A DNA stretch of 64,000 nucleotides from Gamsiella multidivaricata (GCF_025024155.1 NW_026251741.1:62001-126000), one strand, 5' to 3'; shown: positions 22,237-34,301, counted from the stretch's first letter. A program made the numbers and translations. The notes: generated by a model from the letters alone, not told the origin.

Positions 22237-25200
22237 ATGACACTCGATGTTACGGGCCTGCACCCCTCGCAGGCTTTTCGACTGCATACACCCCCAGGTT
22301 CATCCATACAAGCCGATATCGTCAAGGTCAAAGCACGACTCGACACCAATACCGGCCAACACATCGTTTTATGGAGGGATGTCCTGCTTTATTTCAAGAA
22401 TGCTCAGTGTGCCATGAAAGCCGGAGAAATAGTAGCGTTCCTGACCGACGACAACTTTGCCAGGTAAGTTGTGGAGGGATAGCAAATGACCATTGGCTAT
22501 AACGTCGTTGCTAATCGCTACCATTCTCTATTCTAAACTGTAGCCTTAAGCCTCGGAGGATCAACCATCATCCTGGAGTTGTGCTCGATGTGGTTGTCGA
22601 CAGTGCCAGAAAAAATACCATCGATCGTGCAAGGGAGAAAGAGTCCCTCCGGCAAGCCGTATTCACAGGGCCAGCCGCTCCCTCTTCCGCTATGGGTATG
22701 CCAACCAAGGCCATTGACCTCTTGCGATACACCTCGTCCTCGTATGCGGCTGCTGATGAGGCAGAATCTGTTACACAACAAGTCACTGACCTCTCCATAT
22801 TCGACCAGACGTCCTCGGACAAAGGTCCCGTTGTCTACTTAACCGAGAAGGCACCGCAGCTGACCATGTCTCCCCAGGCCTACCTCAACCAGTACACTTT
22901 GCAGCTTCGGGACATCCAGCGCGGTCAAAATGACATTGTCGCAGAAGTGCGCAAGAATAGGTCTCTTCAAGAGCAGATGTTTCTATTGCAGCAGCAGATG
23001 GATGAGAAGCAGGTGCAAATGCTTCAGATGCAAAAGCAGGCCCTCGATCACTTAACCATCATCCAAAGCCGTGTCCAGACCGTCCTTACACAGACCTATG
23101 AGCTCCACGAGTATCCTATTCCACGGCTCTTCATTGTTCTTCCAAAGGCATCAAGGCGTCGTGACAAGCTGCTCAATCCTTTCTCGGACCAGTATCGTCT
23201 TTATTTCTTGTGTGAATGTGGCTCTCACACCATGTCTAAGGGAGGGAACCAAGATACCAAATGAGATCCACCTGGCCAAGCACGAAGGATATGACCTGAG
23301 CCGTCCGAACGAGTTCTTTGAAAAGTACGGATCCTATGTCCTGATGCTGATGCAGACGATCAAGTATGGGATCAAAATTGCCAGGGTGGTTGTACCACAG
23401 TTGGCACATTTCAAGATTACAGATGGAATCAAGGCGGTCGAGGAACAACTCAAGTTTGTGAAAAAGAACTTTGGACAACTGATAGACAATACAATCGGCT
23501 TTATTGAAGGCCAACAGCAAAATAACAAGGATAACAAGGACGGGGTATACGCGGCTGAAGGACAGACGAGGATGGATGAAGTTGAGGTCCTGGAAGGAGC
23601 AGATCTTCGACAGCTGGAGTCGTACCTGAGAGTCCAGGATGAGGGGCGCACTCTAGGCAACCTGTACAGGATCGTCACTGAGGAAGGACACGTCAAATGG
23701 GTGTGCATCGATCATTACCGTGAGAACTATCGATAGTCGGCAGTGCAGCAGTTGAGAGATGTAATGGAAGTCAACTCTGGGGGTTTCGATGAAGAGCAGG
23801 GCTGGATTGTGATCAGTCTGAGATCTCCCACAGGGGCAAAGCAATTCTACGAGACGCTGGTCAAAGCACGAAGGGTTCATGAACTGACAGTAAGGCTACA
23901 GTGGGATACGACACTGGACGACCATCGGAAATTCCGCTCCGCTATCACGAATACAAACATAGCTTGTATGGCAATGAGCACGCTCAATAGTAAAGGACCA
24001 GCATTGGATTTTATCAACCGCTATCGACGCTTTGATCCGATCATGGAGCTCCTGTCGGACAGGCGACTCCAAGCTGTCACACTAGAAGGATCTGAAAACT
24101 TCTTCTCCCAGATCAGCAGTTCCTCCATCAGGCCCGCTCCTCAACTTCGAACTCTGTCTATGCATCCTATTCACCTCGAGGACGCCGCGTCGCAGGCAGC
24201 ATTCGCCAGACTTCTTCAGAGCTGTCCCAATTTAACAAGGCTGCAGCTTGGAACAAGGGAGCCGGGTACCACCTTCGATATAGTTATGCATAATGTCGAG
24301 CATTTGTCAAACCTCAAAGTACTGGAACTCTTCCGTTGGGGATCTCCAAAGGACCATATCATCATCGATCTTCTCAAGGGCAACGTTCAGGGCGCATGGG
24401 TCGAATTAAGTGACGCTTGGCTTTATGAACCATCGTATATGCAGTTTTTACGGAAAGGTCTACTCACTCAACTGACGATTACGAATACCGTTATTGATCA
24501 AGCGATGGAATTACTTCCAGATCTCCTATACAGAAATCCAAGGCTCTTGGAACTCAAGCTCAGTAGCCGATCCACGCGATTTCTTGAGATGCTCGACCTG
24601 ATTATATCGGGGAGAAAGCGAGGGAGGGCGAAGGGATACATTTACGCATCATTGCGATTCGACTTTGCAACCCATTCCTACGACACATACGATGATCGCA
24701 TCATCTCCGTTGTACACCTCTCGGACTCCGATGTACTCGACATGTCTACCGACATCAGACTGAGGTCTGGATCGTGACCTGATCAGGACTATTTTTCCTC
24801 GCTGGTGTACCGATACGGATGGTCCATTAAGATGCTGGATACATTATATGGAGTGTCCCTCGATGATATTTCTCAGCAACTAGATAAGTCAACGCAAGAG
24901 AAGGGATCCAGGATCACAACTCTTAAGCTGAGCGCATGTTGGCTGTCCTCTGTGGGTTTGGAGTGCATGGAACGAGTCATGGATCGGTCGAGCTACCTGC
25001 AGGAGCTCCAGCTCTACGTTCGTAGACCGTTGGTTGACGATGCAGCGGAGAGCCGGCTGCTTCATAGGCACAGGGAGGCGTTGACTGGGCTGGGGGTGTA
25101 TGAAACGTCGCACGATTCATCTATCCCACGGCTTGCGAAAACCCTCTTGTCAAGACGCGATGTGCGACGACTGAAGTGTCTTCATTTCATGGGCTGGTTC

Positions 25201-25682
25201 AACAAACCGTCTTCCCACAAGAATACGTTTCTTGGCTCGCTGCAATGGTCTCCTCTTTAAGCGATCCATCCATCCATGAGTCTTCCTCACCACAGAGTCT
25301 CACAAGTTCCCAGGTACCGCCATTGGCCGAGGCTGCTGCTGATACTCCGATGTCATGGAAACCATTGCAGAAGTTTAGACTGTCTGGATTTTCACTTGAA
25401 CCGAAAGTCTGGAAGATAATTATCGAGGCGCTTGATTTTTCTAGCCTGAAGACATTAGGCTTTTTCAGGAGCAACTTTTCAATCGAGCAATTCAAGACTC
25501 TCGTCGATCGCATCCCAGACGACGACTCTAATGTACCGCTAAAACATATCGACTTTCATGAATCAACTCTTTCTCGACAAAGGATGTCTTCCGAGATGCA
25601 GCAGCTACGCAAGATACTTAATGAGAAAGTGCCCCAAATCAAACTTTTATATTGCAATAAAAATTATACCCAACGGAAATAA
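22237..25682 (+). pseudogene. LRR-containing family protein, array copy 2 (pseudogene)
   Basis: Paralogue of the gene at 16601-20088 with the same two-exon start (22237-22463, then from 22544). Four independent lesions are visible by comparison with copy 1: a 4-bp GGGA duplication at about 23239-23246 shifts the frame before the central domain; GAG became TAG at 23734-23736; CGG became TGA at 24775-24777; and a 1-bp loss at about 25197-25210 shifts the frame in the LRR part. A stretch of the Gln-rich coiled coil present in copy 1 is missing. The remaining frames still read as the same protein, so decay is recent. A truncated product of 302 residues (N-terminal region plus coiled coil and part of the central domain) could still be made up to the first frameshift. 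Confidence 0.88.
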
Positions 25683-25924
25683 GATCCAGAAGCCTCCTTC
25701 CTTGTTTCTGGGTGAAACTACGCCGACTGTATTCAGCAACTTGCAGCAGCTACTGCGTCGAGGCGCAAAAGCCTGTTTTTATCTGCATTCTCCTGACATC
25801 CCGGTGCAATGGGAAAGCTCTATCCTTTCAGGAAGAGAAGACGTACCTGATTGACTATGCCTCCTGTCGCTGTTGGACAGATACCGGTACTGTCGCATTT
25901 GTGATCAATACGCAGAAGAAATAA

Positions 25925-26350
25925 TCGACTAATTTCTCTACCATGTCCCATAAGGATAGGGATGCATCAGTTTAACTGGTTGTTCTGCAATCATCTTGTC
26001 AATCAACTTTATCACAGCAATCAGCAATTTCCTCTGCAACATCCTTTCTTTGCTTGGCTCTTCTTCATGTATACAAAGAAGATTAAGAATAAACAGAAAA
26101 CAGCTTTACAGAAATGTGGATGTATGTAAGCGTCTTGTAAGAATAACATGTTCGATCTATGCACCATGGCTCTATTTCAAAGGAGTCCTCTTGACGACAG
26201 GAACCTTCTTCAGGCTGTATCAAGTATAGTGCTGAGGTCAAATAGCGTCAGCGATCCAGCCTGATGAGCGGTGTCGAGTGAAACGAGAACCAGGGTCGGA
26301 ATTGCTAAATCCGACGGACGTTCCTAATACGGCAGTCAAGAACGCAAAAC
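25925..26350 (+). repeat. Tandem array unit 3, partial, with COX15 remnant stub
   Basis: The first roughly 350 bp match the left ends of units 1 and 2, including AACATGTTCGATCTATGCAC at about 26144, which also occurs at about 14977 and 20577. On the minus strand it keeps traces of the end of COX15 (CAGGCTGGATCGCTGACGC-like sequence near 26250) but is much more decayed than copies 1 and 2. The remainder to 26723 shows no gene. Confidence 0.75.
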
Positions 26351-26723
26351 AAGGCCTACGACTATGGGCACCGTTCTTGATTCGAACCATAGCTTTTCAG
26401 AGTTTGCTGTCACTTCCTTATTGCCGTTCCGACCGCGAGAGCACACTGCTGTAGGGTATTGCGCTGAGGGTTGAGAGTGCTCGTCAACAGCTTGTTGTGC
26501 CCCTCTTTCATCTACTACTCTGTTACAGCGAGTTCAATAATGGTCATGACAATAAAAAGAACGCGCACGTCGAAGATGTAGATAAAACTTTATGGTTAAA
26601 AAAGAACAAATGAAAAATAGGCTAAGCACAGACAAGGGTGGAAAACCACCAATAAAAAATGACTTTGTGAGGGTGTCCCTGATTTGTTTCCCCTCTGTCG
26701 TTTTTCCTCTCAGCTCCTCCAGT

Positions 26724-28828
26724 CTATTGTGTCTTTGCGGCTGCGCGGACGGGATCAAAATAAGGGTGCTCCATCGCCTCTGCTGCAGTTAGGCGTTCCT
26801 GGTGATCATATCGGACCAACTTGTCCAAAAAGTCGATCGCCGCGTTCGAGACAAAGCGCTGGTTCTCTGGTGTCACAAATTTGCTCCATGGCTTGCGAGG
26901 ATATCTGCCCAGAATCTCGTCGTACTGCACATCCAATTCCAGATCATACTTCTCCAGATAAGCAAACAACTCATTCGTTCCGAGCACTCGCGCAATCTTG
27001 ACCAACTGGTCATAGTTGTCGTGTCCATGGAAGAATGGCTCCTTGCGGAAGATCTGATAGTCGTAAACAAAAAAAACACACTCACGTCAGTATCTCAGTC
27101 ACCGCTAAAAAAACATGCCTATGCATAGACCGGCTACATGTCGACCTACCATGCTTGCAAACATGGCACCCAAGCTCCACATGTCGAGAGAATAGTCGTA
27201 TTCCTGGAAATCGACCAACAGTTCCGGTCCTTTGAAATAGCGCGATGCAACACGAACATTATATTCCGTGCCAGGATGATAAAACTCTGCAAGGCCCCAA
27301 TCAATCAGACGAAGCTATTATCAATAATGAAAATTTGTGAGCGCCATAATCCTCCATTCTTGTCATCCTAACATATGATCGCAGCACAAACTCATGCTGC
27401 TGACATGGGATTGCCGTATACCTTGCGCTTCTCATGTTCGATCATGACATTGTGGGGTTTGACATCGCGATGCATAATACCCTTCGAGTGGCAGAAGTCC
27501 AAGGCCTAGAAGGTGTAGATTGGATGGACAAATATGATTAGTTGGTCCGTGCGATATGCAAACCCTTGCGAAACAGCTGCAGCGCCCATGCATATAAGTA
27601 TTCTTTAATGTTCCTGTTACCTTCAACAGCTCGAAAATGTAGTAGCGCACGTCAAAGTCCGTAAACTTGGGATAGAGAATCTTGAAGTCCGTGTTGTTGA
27701 CGCACTCGAAAATCAGTGAAGGTGTCTTTGACTATGTTGCATGAAAAAAATAAAAGGCCCAATTCTTTGAGTTAAATTTCAATAACAATTGAAAACTTCC
27801 ATTTTTTGCCGGCACCGTCTCGCCTCTTGGTTCTGGAAGCCTTGCTTCAACCATGCAGTGCTGTTTGAAGCGGCGATTTCAAAAAAAAATAAAAAATCCA
27901 CTGATAGCAAAGCACCAATTGAATCGCGTCATCGCCACTAGTCAAGGCTCCACATTTCCGCCAAGACATCTTCCATGCGTCGATTAGTCCATACCTGGGG
28001 ATCACGAACGACATCGAAGAGAGTGATCACGTTGGGTCCGCCAGCCAGGTTCTGAAGAATCTTGATCTCGCGCTTGATCTTCTTTTTCTTGACGGGCTTC
28101 AGGACCTTGATACAACACTTTTCGTTGTTTACAGTGTTGAAGCCCTCAAAGACTTCCGAGTATTTGCCGCGTCCAACCTTGCGAATGATCTCGTAGTTGT
28201 CCTGGACACTAATACGATATCAAATACGAAGGTGACAACGAGTTAACAATGGAGAGATTGTGAAGCAAGCCGTCAATCCGCCATCATAAAAGAACAAAGG
28301 GGCAAAGAGATGAGGGTCTATGGAGGATCAGACCGTAATTACAGCTCAGATATACCAAATCAGACGAATTTCTCTTCAACCGCACCATAAAAAACAAACA
28401 CGCACTCAAAGCTGAAAGGAGATGAACAGAAGCGCAGTGAATGCTTTTTTGCCACTGTCCTTTCGCTCTGATTCCTGATATTGGTCGGTTCATCTTTTGT
28501 GCTACTACTAAAGACGACTAGGCGCCGAGACGAAGCAATATAAGAGCCCCATGTTTTCCGATAGATAAGGATAGTTGCTACCGGAGTTACCGCAAGATCA
28601 GGCTGAGCGAGAGATGATGACTGAAAGCAGAAAAAAAAAAAAGGCCGCCATGTCTGCTCCTTGTATGGTCCTCGGAGCAGGTGGTTACTGGAGACCCATC
28701 GGGTCAAGTTCAAGTTGACATATTGGTGCTTACCCCCATTGGACTTGGAGATTGTCGTAGTCCCAGTACTCCTTCGGATGAGTCTCGTTGACGTTCGCAT
28801 ACACACGTGCGACGCTTCCAGTTGGCAT
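26724..28828 (-). CDS. CKA1: Casein kinase II catalytic subunit alpha
   Basis: Constitutive acidophilic Ser/Thr kinase, catalytic part of CK2 in nucleus and cytosol. Six exons: 28828-28734, 28208-27995, 27731-27621, 27505-27422, 27314-27150, 27053-26724; 332 aa, the length of the conserved core. Motifs: the Gly-rich loop [11 protein letters not shown], the catalytic-Lys region [20 protein letters not shown] with the CK2-specific basic cluster, [13 protein letters not shown] in the catalytic loop, the CK2-typical DWG in [13 protein letters not shown], and [15 protein letters not shown]. The C-terminus [17 protein letters not shown] is also characteristic. The gene lies just right of the tandem array and is intact. 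Confidence 0.98.
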
Positions 28829-29684
28829 TGTCGTAATATATTGCAGCTCCGGATCCGCAGCCCGCTTGGTTGTTTTCTGCTTTTACAACAAAACTTGACG
28901 GACGATAGGCGTCTGATGAGCGAAGAAGAAGAGGGAAGAGAAGGAGGTAGGGGATGGCGGGGAGAAGCAAAGAGAGGGATGGAGGATTGGACTCGAGAAC
29001 AACAACAAAAAACCAGCGCTCAGCTCAGCCTGTATGAAGACTGCAATGGGTAAAAGACGAAGAGAGAGAAAAAAATCGTTTGTCATGTGACGAGCTGACC
29101 TGTCATTGGCTGGACAGTCCTCAGCGTGTTCTGAGTACTCTGGAAAAGCGAAAACGCATAAGGGCGGATAAAGCGGGGCAACAAATCCCTGGGCAGGGAG
29201 ACCAAAGCGCGTCCTTGAGGTAAATACCTGGCGCGCAGACAAGTTGGAAAGCTCTGGCGAAGTAGATATGACGCACCCAATCACTTGGCCACGCTCCTCC
29301 ACCCTCCGCCACTAATTAGGCACGAACGGCGGATTGTCCCTAAAAGGATACACATCCAAAGAGGAAATGTCTCGCCCATTTGTGCGCCTCGAAGCTGGCC
29401 TATATCATATTGATCGTCCTCTCCAGACACATAGAGCGGCATTGGGCACCAGTACGTGCGCAGAAATGCCAAACCGATGCGGTTTGATGACGAGCATCTC
29501 TATATGTTCCCAGTCCGTGACATGTCGCTATAGGGGATGCCTTACGCGTTCGAGAAAAATAGTTCCAAGTTCGCGTAGTTTTAGGCCTAGTCGCCTTTTG
29601 TGACACGAATCAATTTCTGCCAAAACGGTTTCCCAAAGGGAGCACCTGATACCTTTTGCGGCCCGGGGCAGCCTCGACGGATCT
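28829..29684. other. Divergent intergenic region between CK2 alpha and the Cys-rich gene
   Basis: About 850 bp with no convincing coding sequence. It likely holds the CK2 alpha leader (purine-rich near 28930-29075 on the plus strand) and the upstream promoter of the Cys-rich gene. Confidence 0.4.
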
Positions 29685-29692
29685 TATATAAA
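29685..29692 (+). promoter_or_regulatory. TATA box of the Cys-rich protein gene
   Basis: TATATAAA followed about 20 bp later by a CT-rich start region (CTTCACCTTCTCTTTTCTTC), 160 bp before the ATG at 29852. This is the layout of a strongly expressed fungal gene. Confidence 0.7.
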
Positions 29693-29851
29693 GAGGCCCT
29701 TGCTCGCCTTCACCTTCTCTTTTCTTCAACAACCCACCTTCCCTTTCCTGACCCCAAACATATCCCTCCAGTTTAGCTGACTCCTCAGTTCCTCGTTTCC
29801 ACCTAGGCACCTTTGCTCAATCCTCACACTTTCCACGTCCCTTTCCTCATC

Positions 29852-30372
29852 ATGGGTAAAAAAGCCGCTGCCGCCGCCGATGTTTCGAAGAAGAACTGCG
29901 CCTGTGGTCGTCATGCCATGGGAGACAAGGAGCCCTGCCGCTTGTAAGTGTTCATCCTCTATCACAACTACACTTTTCCCCTCTTTCAAAAGGGGCGTCG
30001 TCGTGTGAGGCGACTGCTCACCTATTAAAGGTTTCTACCCCACATTTTTCTTTCATGATTTTGTGTTGGTCGTTTAGAAAGGGAAATTGTATGGATAAAT
30101 ACTGACATCCACAGCATCATTTTTCAATATGATGTAGCTGCCCTCGGGTCGTCTGCGATAGTTGCCGAGAGGAGTACTGCTGTGGCCCCATCTGCGAAAA
30201 GTGCAACGAGGACCGCGAGCACCTGATGCAATGCGACAAGTGCGAGGCTCCTGTGTGCGAAAAGTGCATCGTCATCACCAAAGGTGCCCGCGAAGGCAAT
30301 TCCTGCAAGAATTGCAAGAAGAGCGCTGTCCACGTTGGAGCCGAGGCCCAGCCTGCCGGCATCACCGTCTAG
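29852..30372 (+). CDS. Small Cys-rich, probably zinc-binding protein (108 aa)
   Basis: Two exons, 29852-29943 and 30138-30372; 108 aa. I do not recognise a named family. After a basic start (MGKKAAAAADVSKKN) come paired cysteines: CAC, CPRVVCDSC, YCCGPICEKC, CDKCEAPVCEKC and CKNCKK, spaced like a series of zinc-binding knuckles (CxxC pairs). The ending is HVGAEAQPAGITV. There is no signal peptide or membrane segment, so it is probably cytosolic or nuclear. The clear TATA box and CT-rich start suggest strong expression. A metal-binding or small adaptor role is inference only. A long GA-rich tract follows in the 3' region. Confidence 0.82.
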
Positions 30373-31062
30373 AGATGCATACAGTGGAGGACACGAGTAC
30401 GAGTCAAACATGCGACAGAGAGCGAAGCGCGGTTCTTGCACACTGGACAGCCTATCGTCTTGTGCGTTCTTGCGACTCTTTCTTTCTACATTGTACATCC
30501 TACTATTCCAAGACTATCTATATTTTGTACATAATCCGCCACAAGAAAAGAAGAAGAAAAGAAAAGAAGAGAAAAAAGAAAAGAAAAAAGAAAGAAAAGA
30601 CCACGGCTACAAGTTTTGGTCAATTGAGCAATAAAGCGAAAGTGTTTCCCCCCCGCAAGTGCGACTTTGGGATTGTTTGAGAGAAAAGAACGGCAGAGAG
30701 GAGAGTTTGCATGAACCGCGTGATATGTAGTCTAGTCTAGTGCTGGTTCCCGTTTTTGTCATTAGCCGAAGGGAGATGAGATGCACAACAGCAGGCATGT
30801 GCAGTGTGTTGTGTATCTGAGCATCGTCTGTGCACTGCGTCGCTCCAATCACACCGCAGCACAGACCGTTCATTTCTTACCCCCACCCCCTCCTCCTCCA
30901 CCAGTCCCAACTGCTGCAGCTGCTGCCACTGCCTATTGACCGATGTTTCTCTTTTTTTTTCTTTTTTTTTTTGGCGCGACAGAGAGTGGGGGCGCCAGAT
31001 CGGTAGTCCTCGCTTGAATCACTTCTTTACCCTGCTAATTCTTTCGCTAATGACCCCTCAGT
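30373..31062. other. Spacer with a long purine tract, no gene seen
   Basis: Holds the 3' region of the Cys-rich gene, including a 60-bp A/G-only tract at about 30541-30600 made of GAAAA and GAAAAA units, and then the promoter region of the FAM72 gene with T-runs near 30950-30972. Confidence 0.45.
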
Positions 31063-33040
31063 ATGCCACACACCATCCGTGGTTTCTTCCTCAGCACTAA
31101 CCCCTCCAGCACCAACCAGTACCCCTACAGCACCAGCCACAGCCCCATTGCCGCATCAAGCAGAGCCAGTAGTGTCTTCAACACCACATACACCACCAAT
31201 CCATCCTCCCTTCCCAGCTACTCCTACACAACCCGGCTTCTAGGTCGTGCCCCACCCTCGCCCTTACCATCATCCATCTCTGCCGCCCTAGCCTCGGCAA
31301 CCTCTGCTTCTCAGATGCCTCAGTACCCACCGCTTCAGTACCAGCATTACGCTAACAGCGCCGCCAACAACTCGTCTGGCGCCAGCACCTATATTAGCGC
31401 AGGCTACAGCTCTGTATATTATGGAGCTGGCAACAGCGACCAATATAATGCAGGTTACAGCAGCCGCTATGTCGCCTCGAGCGGAAGCGGAAGCCAGTCC
31501 AAGACGGTCTGTCGCATGGATTGCCGGTACTGCTCTGCAGTAGTGTGCTTGCGAGGAATGAAAGCCATGCTGCTGGCCGACACCTCGGTGGAGCTCTACT
31601 CAACAGATCATCCTCCAGGCTCGTACGTTTTGTTATATCATGTTATCATGTTTGTGTAAACATTACAGGAATGAACAAGTTCGCAGAACTTGTCTCTCAT
31701 CTCACAGTCATTTGCCACTAACTCTTTTCTGTAGGGTCCAATTAATCGAAAGGGATTACTCCACCTCCAATTGCCGGTGCAAGATCAGAGATGTCGCCTG
31801 CCGCGTCTGCGGAAACGTGGTTGGATACCACATCACTCAGCCCTGCCAGCAATGCCTTAAGGCGCCCAACAACGGCCACTTTTGGATGTTTCACACAGAG
31901 GGTGTCATTGGACAGGAGCGACTGAACATGGATCTTGGGAAACTTGCTCAAGAGCTGGTCGGCTCCCCTCAATCAACCGGCCAGCAGCGTACTTTGACGG
32001 GAAATCGCACCAACAGTAGCCTCGGTAGTAGTCCATCTATGGCCACGAGCCAGGCTCCTCGTTCAGAGGCTGAAACTACGAGGATGACATCGTTGACAAG
32101 ATCGCAACAAGGTCAACAGCACAGAGCGGCCTCACTAAACCCCATTACTTCAACACTGTCAACCCCCATGGCCTCGACCGCTTCTAATATGAGTTGGTCA
32201 ACACCAGCTCCTGGCACATCTCCTCCATCCGCATACGCAGCACTGGCAATGCTCTCGATCTCACAGTTCCTCCAACCTATGAAGTGGGAGCAGCTCCCTC
32301 ACCCTGACCTCGATATCGATCTCGACCCAAATGCGATGGGAGGCGAACCTCTTTTTGCGGACCAATGGACAGAGCTGGTTTCACGAATCGCAGAGGCCGC
32401 CGCCGCAAATATGTGCCTGGCACTGGATCAAGAAGAAGAGACAGAGCGATTCTTGCGGAGGATGGCCGAGGATCATAAACTAAAGTCGGAGCAGAGCGGT
32501 GGTCTTGAAGATGAAGATGAGAAGACTGCACATGACATACCTGCGACAGAGGCTGGTCATGAGGAAAATCTGGAGCGGTTGATTGACCAGGTCGATGAAT
32601 TCGGACTGGCGAGTCCTCTGCGTCCCACAGAGGACAGAAAAGATGAAGAGAATCAGGACATGAATGCGAATGTAAACACGACTGAGTGGAGAGGTGTGAG
32701 TGCATTGGAACGTCGAGAACAGGATGCACTGCCTGAGAACGCCCCCGCACCCGGCCTGGAAGGGCTGGCGCCTTCATCCTCTGCATCTGTGGCAATCGCA
32801 GGACCGCGTTCCAGTGCCGGTAACGACCTTCAGGAGCGCAATCGGAGCAGCGGATCGTCTACGTCCGCCGAGGGCAATAGCCATAGCCCTTCAGAGACCT
32901 CCTGTCCAGCCTTTGCACTCACCTCCGCAATGGTCGCCAAGGCAGCTGCGTCGGCCGCAGCCGCAGACGCGGCAGCAGCAGCCCACTGCTTGCTGTATGG
33001 TCGACGGCGTCGACGAGAGTACGATATGATGTGTCGATGA
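31063..33040 (+). CDS. FAM72-domain protein with long low-complexity extensions
   Basis: Two exons, 31063-31622 and 31735-33040; 621 aa. Residues about 148-240 match the FAM72 family: CRYCSAVVCLRGMKAMLLAD, ELYSTD, CRCKIRDVACRVCGNVVGYH, PCQQCLKAPNNGHFWMFH. Animal FAM72A is about 149 aa and is known to bind and destabilise the uracil-DNA glycosylase UNG2. Here the domain sits between a 147-residue Ser/Tyr/Pro-rich N-terminus and a C-terminus of about 380 residues. That tail has acidic stretches, an LLPHPDLDIDLDP-like segment and an Ala-rich run, and ends in basic GRRRRREYDMMCR. An in-frame TGA lies a few codons before the chosen ATG, which fixes the start. Function in fungi is unknown. Confidence 0.88.
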
Positions 33041-33279
33041 GTGTAGAACCTAGACACCAGCAGCTTGAGTAGGTTTTAATATAACAAAAAAAAAATGCGT
33101 TCGACATGCTGCTCAACCAACTTTGCCCAATAATGCATTTAGAGTTACACTGGATATCATCCAATCAATTGGCCAATCGTGTCCAACCTCAAATGTATTT
33201 GTCCCCTGGGCGTTGTTGCATCCTTCATCTCTTCACATCGCTTCTACACCTTCAGGATCATCCACCGCTGCCACAAACC

Positions 33280-34138
33280 ATGCGCTCCCCTCTCACCGTC
33301 TCATCCCTGGCCTGCCTTGCCCTGATGGCTAGCACTGTCATCGCTGGCCCTGCTCCAGAGATCGATGAAGGTAACCAGGAAGCGAAAAGTCTGCATCGCA
33401 CTTTTCCGCCGACCGAACAGTCCGTGCAGCGAAACAGAGTACTCACTTTTTTCTCCCTCGGTTAACTATGCGACTAGAGTTCCAAAAGGTCACCTGCGGA
33501 TCCTCCATCAAGCTGACACACGAGAAGTCTCAGTTCAAACTGCATTCTCACCAGATCCCATACGGCTCCGGCTCAGGACAACAATCCGTTACAGCAGTAC
33601 CTGGAAAGGACGATACCAACTCACTATGGCTCGGTATTGATAACCCGCATCTATCAGCCCAATGTGAATATGATCCTCACCTGTATCTGCTCTCTCGACT
33701 AACTCCAGACACTGTGCGATTTCGATTTGGAACAAATGGATAGTCATGGCTCAATTGGGACACTCTTGTGAACGCGGCGAACCCGTGCCCTGCGGAAGTG
33801 CCGTCCGACTGAAGCACGTCAACACCAAGAAGTTCCTTCATTCTCATCAGCATCAGTCCCCTATGTCGGGTGGACTGGAGGTTTCAGCGTACGATGGGCA
33901 GGACGATGGCGATGACTGGCTTCTGGAGTGCATGAACAAGAAGGATGAATACTGGACGAGAGAGGCGTCTGTGCAGCTTCGACATGCAGCTACGGGAATG
34001 TATCTGAGCAGTTCAGCACGGCATGTCTACGGCAACCCCATCCCTGGGCAGCAGGAGGTTGCTGGCCACCGACACCATCAGAGTGACCAGTCTTGGATCG
34101 CTCAGGAGGGTGTTTATTTCGCAGAGCGCGAGCTGTGA
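33280..34138 (+). CDS. SDF2-like secretory-pathway protein with MIR domains
   Basis: Three exons, 33280-33370, 33478-33633, 33744-34138; 213 aa. Signal peptide at residues 1-22 (MRSPLTVSSLACLALMASTVIA). MIR repeats follow: VTCGSSIKLTHEKSQFKLHS, then CERGEPVPCGSAVRLKHVNT with KFLHSHQHQSPMSGGLEVSA, then VQLRHAATGMYLSSS and NPIPGQQEV. This is the layout of animal and plant SDF2, an ER-lumen protein found with Hsp40/BiP chaperones and related to the MIR region of protein O-mannosyltransferases. The C-terminus is EGVYFAEREL. It is similar to but not exactly an HDEL/KDEL signal (EREL), so ER retrieval is possible but uncertain. Confidence 0.9.
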
Positions 34139-34301
34139 AGGACAAACCGCTGACAGGAGCTGAAGAATTGTCGTCTAGAAAGACAGATCACGACTCGGCA
34201 GAATAAAATGCAGCCAAATACACGATAACCCAATTTTTTTTTTTAGAAAATATGTAGGAACTACGGATTATTATTAGGTGTCATGTTTTGACTATTCATC
34301 G

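Larger units (their letters stand above)
20353..25924 (+). repeat. Tandem array unit 2 (about 5.6 kb)
   Basis: Second copy of the direct duplication, same order and orientation as unit 1. By eye it shows no difference from unit 1 over about 15102-16218 / 20703-21819 and is visibly diverged elsewhere. A CCAACCTCG-type 9-bp repeat at about 22128-22160 is expanded relative to unit 1. Confidence 0.9.

Noticed and set aside
30162..30680. 172-codon plus-strand frame ending in a Lys-rich run
   Set aside because: It overlaps the Cys-rich gene in another frame and then reads a GA-rich 3' tract; no splice or motif support.
31394..31603. Minus-strand open frame opposite the FAM72 gene
   Set aside because: Shadow of a well-supported coding exon; no motif.
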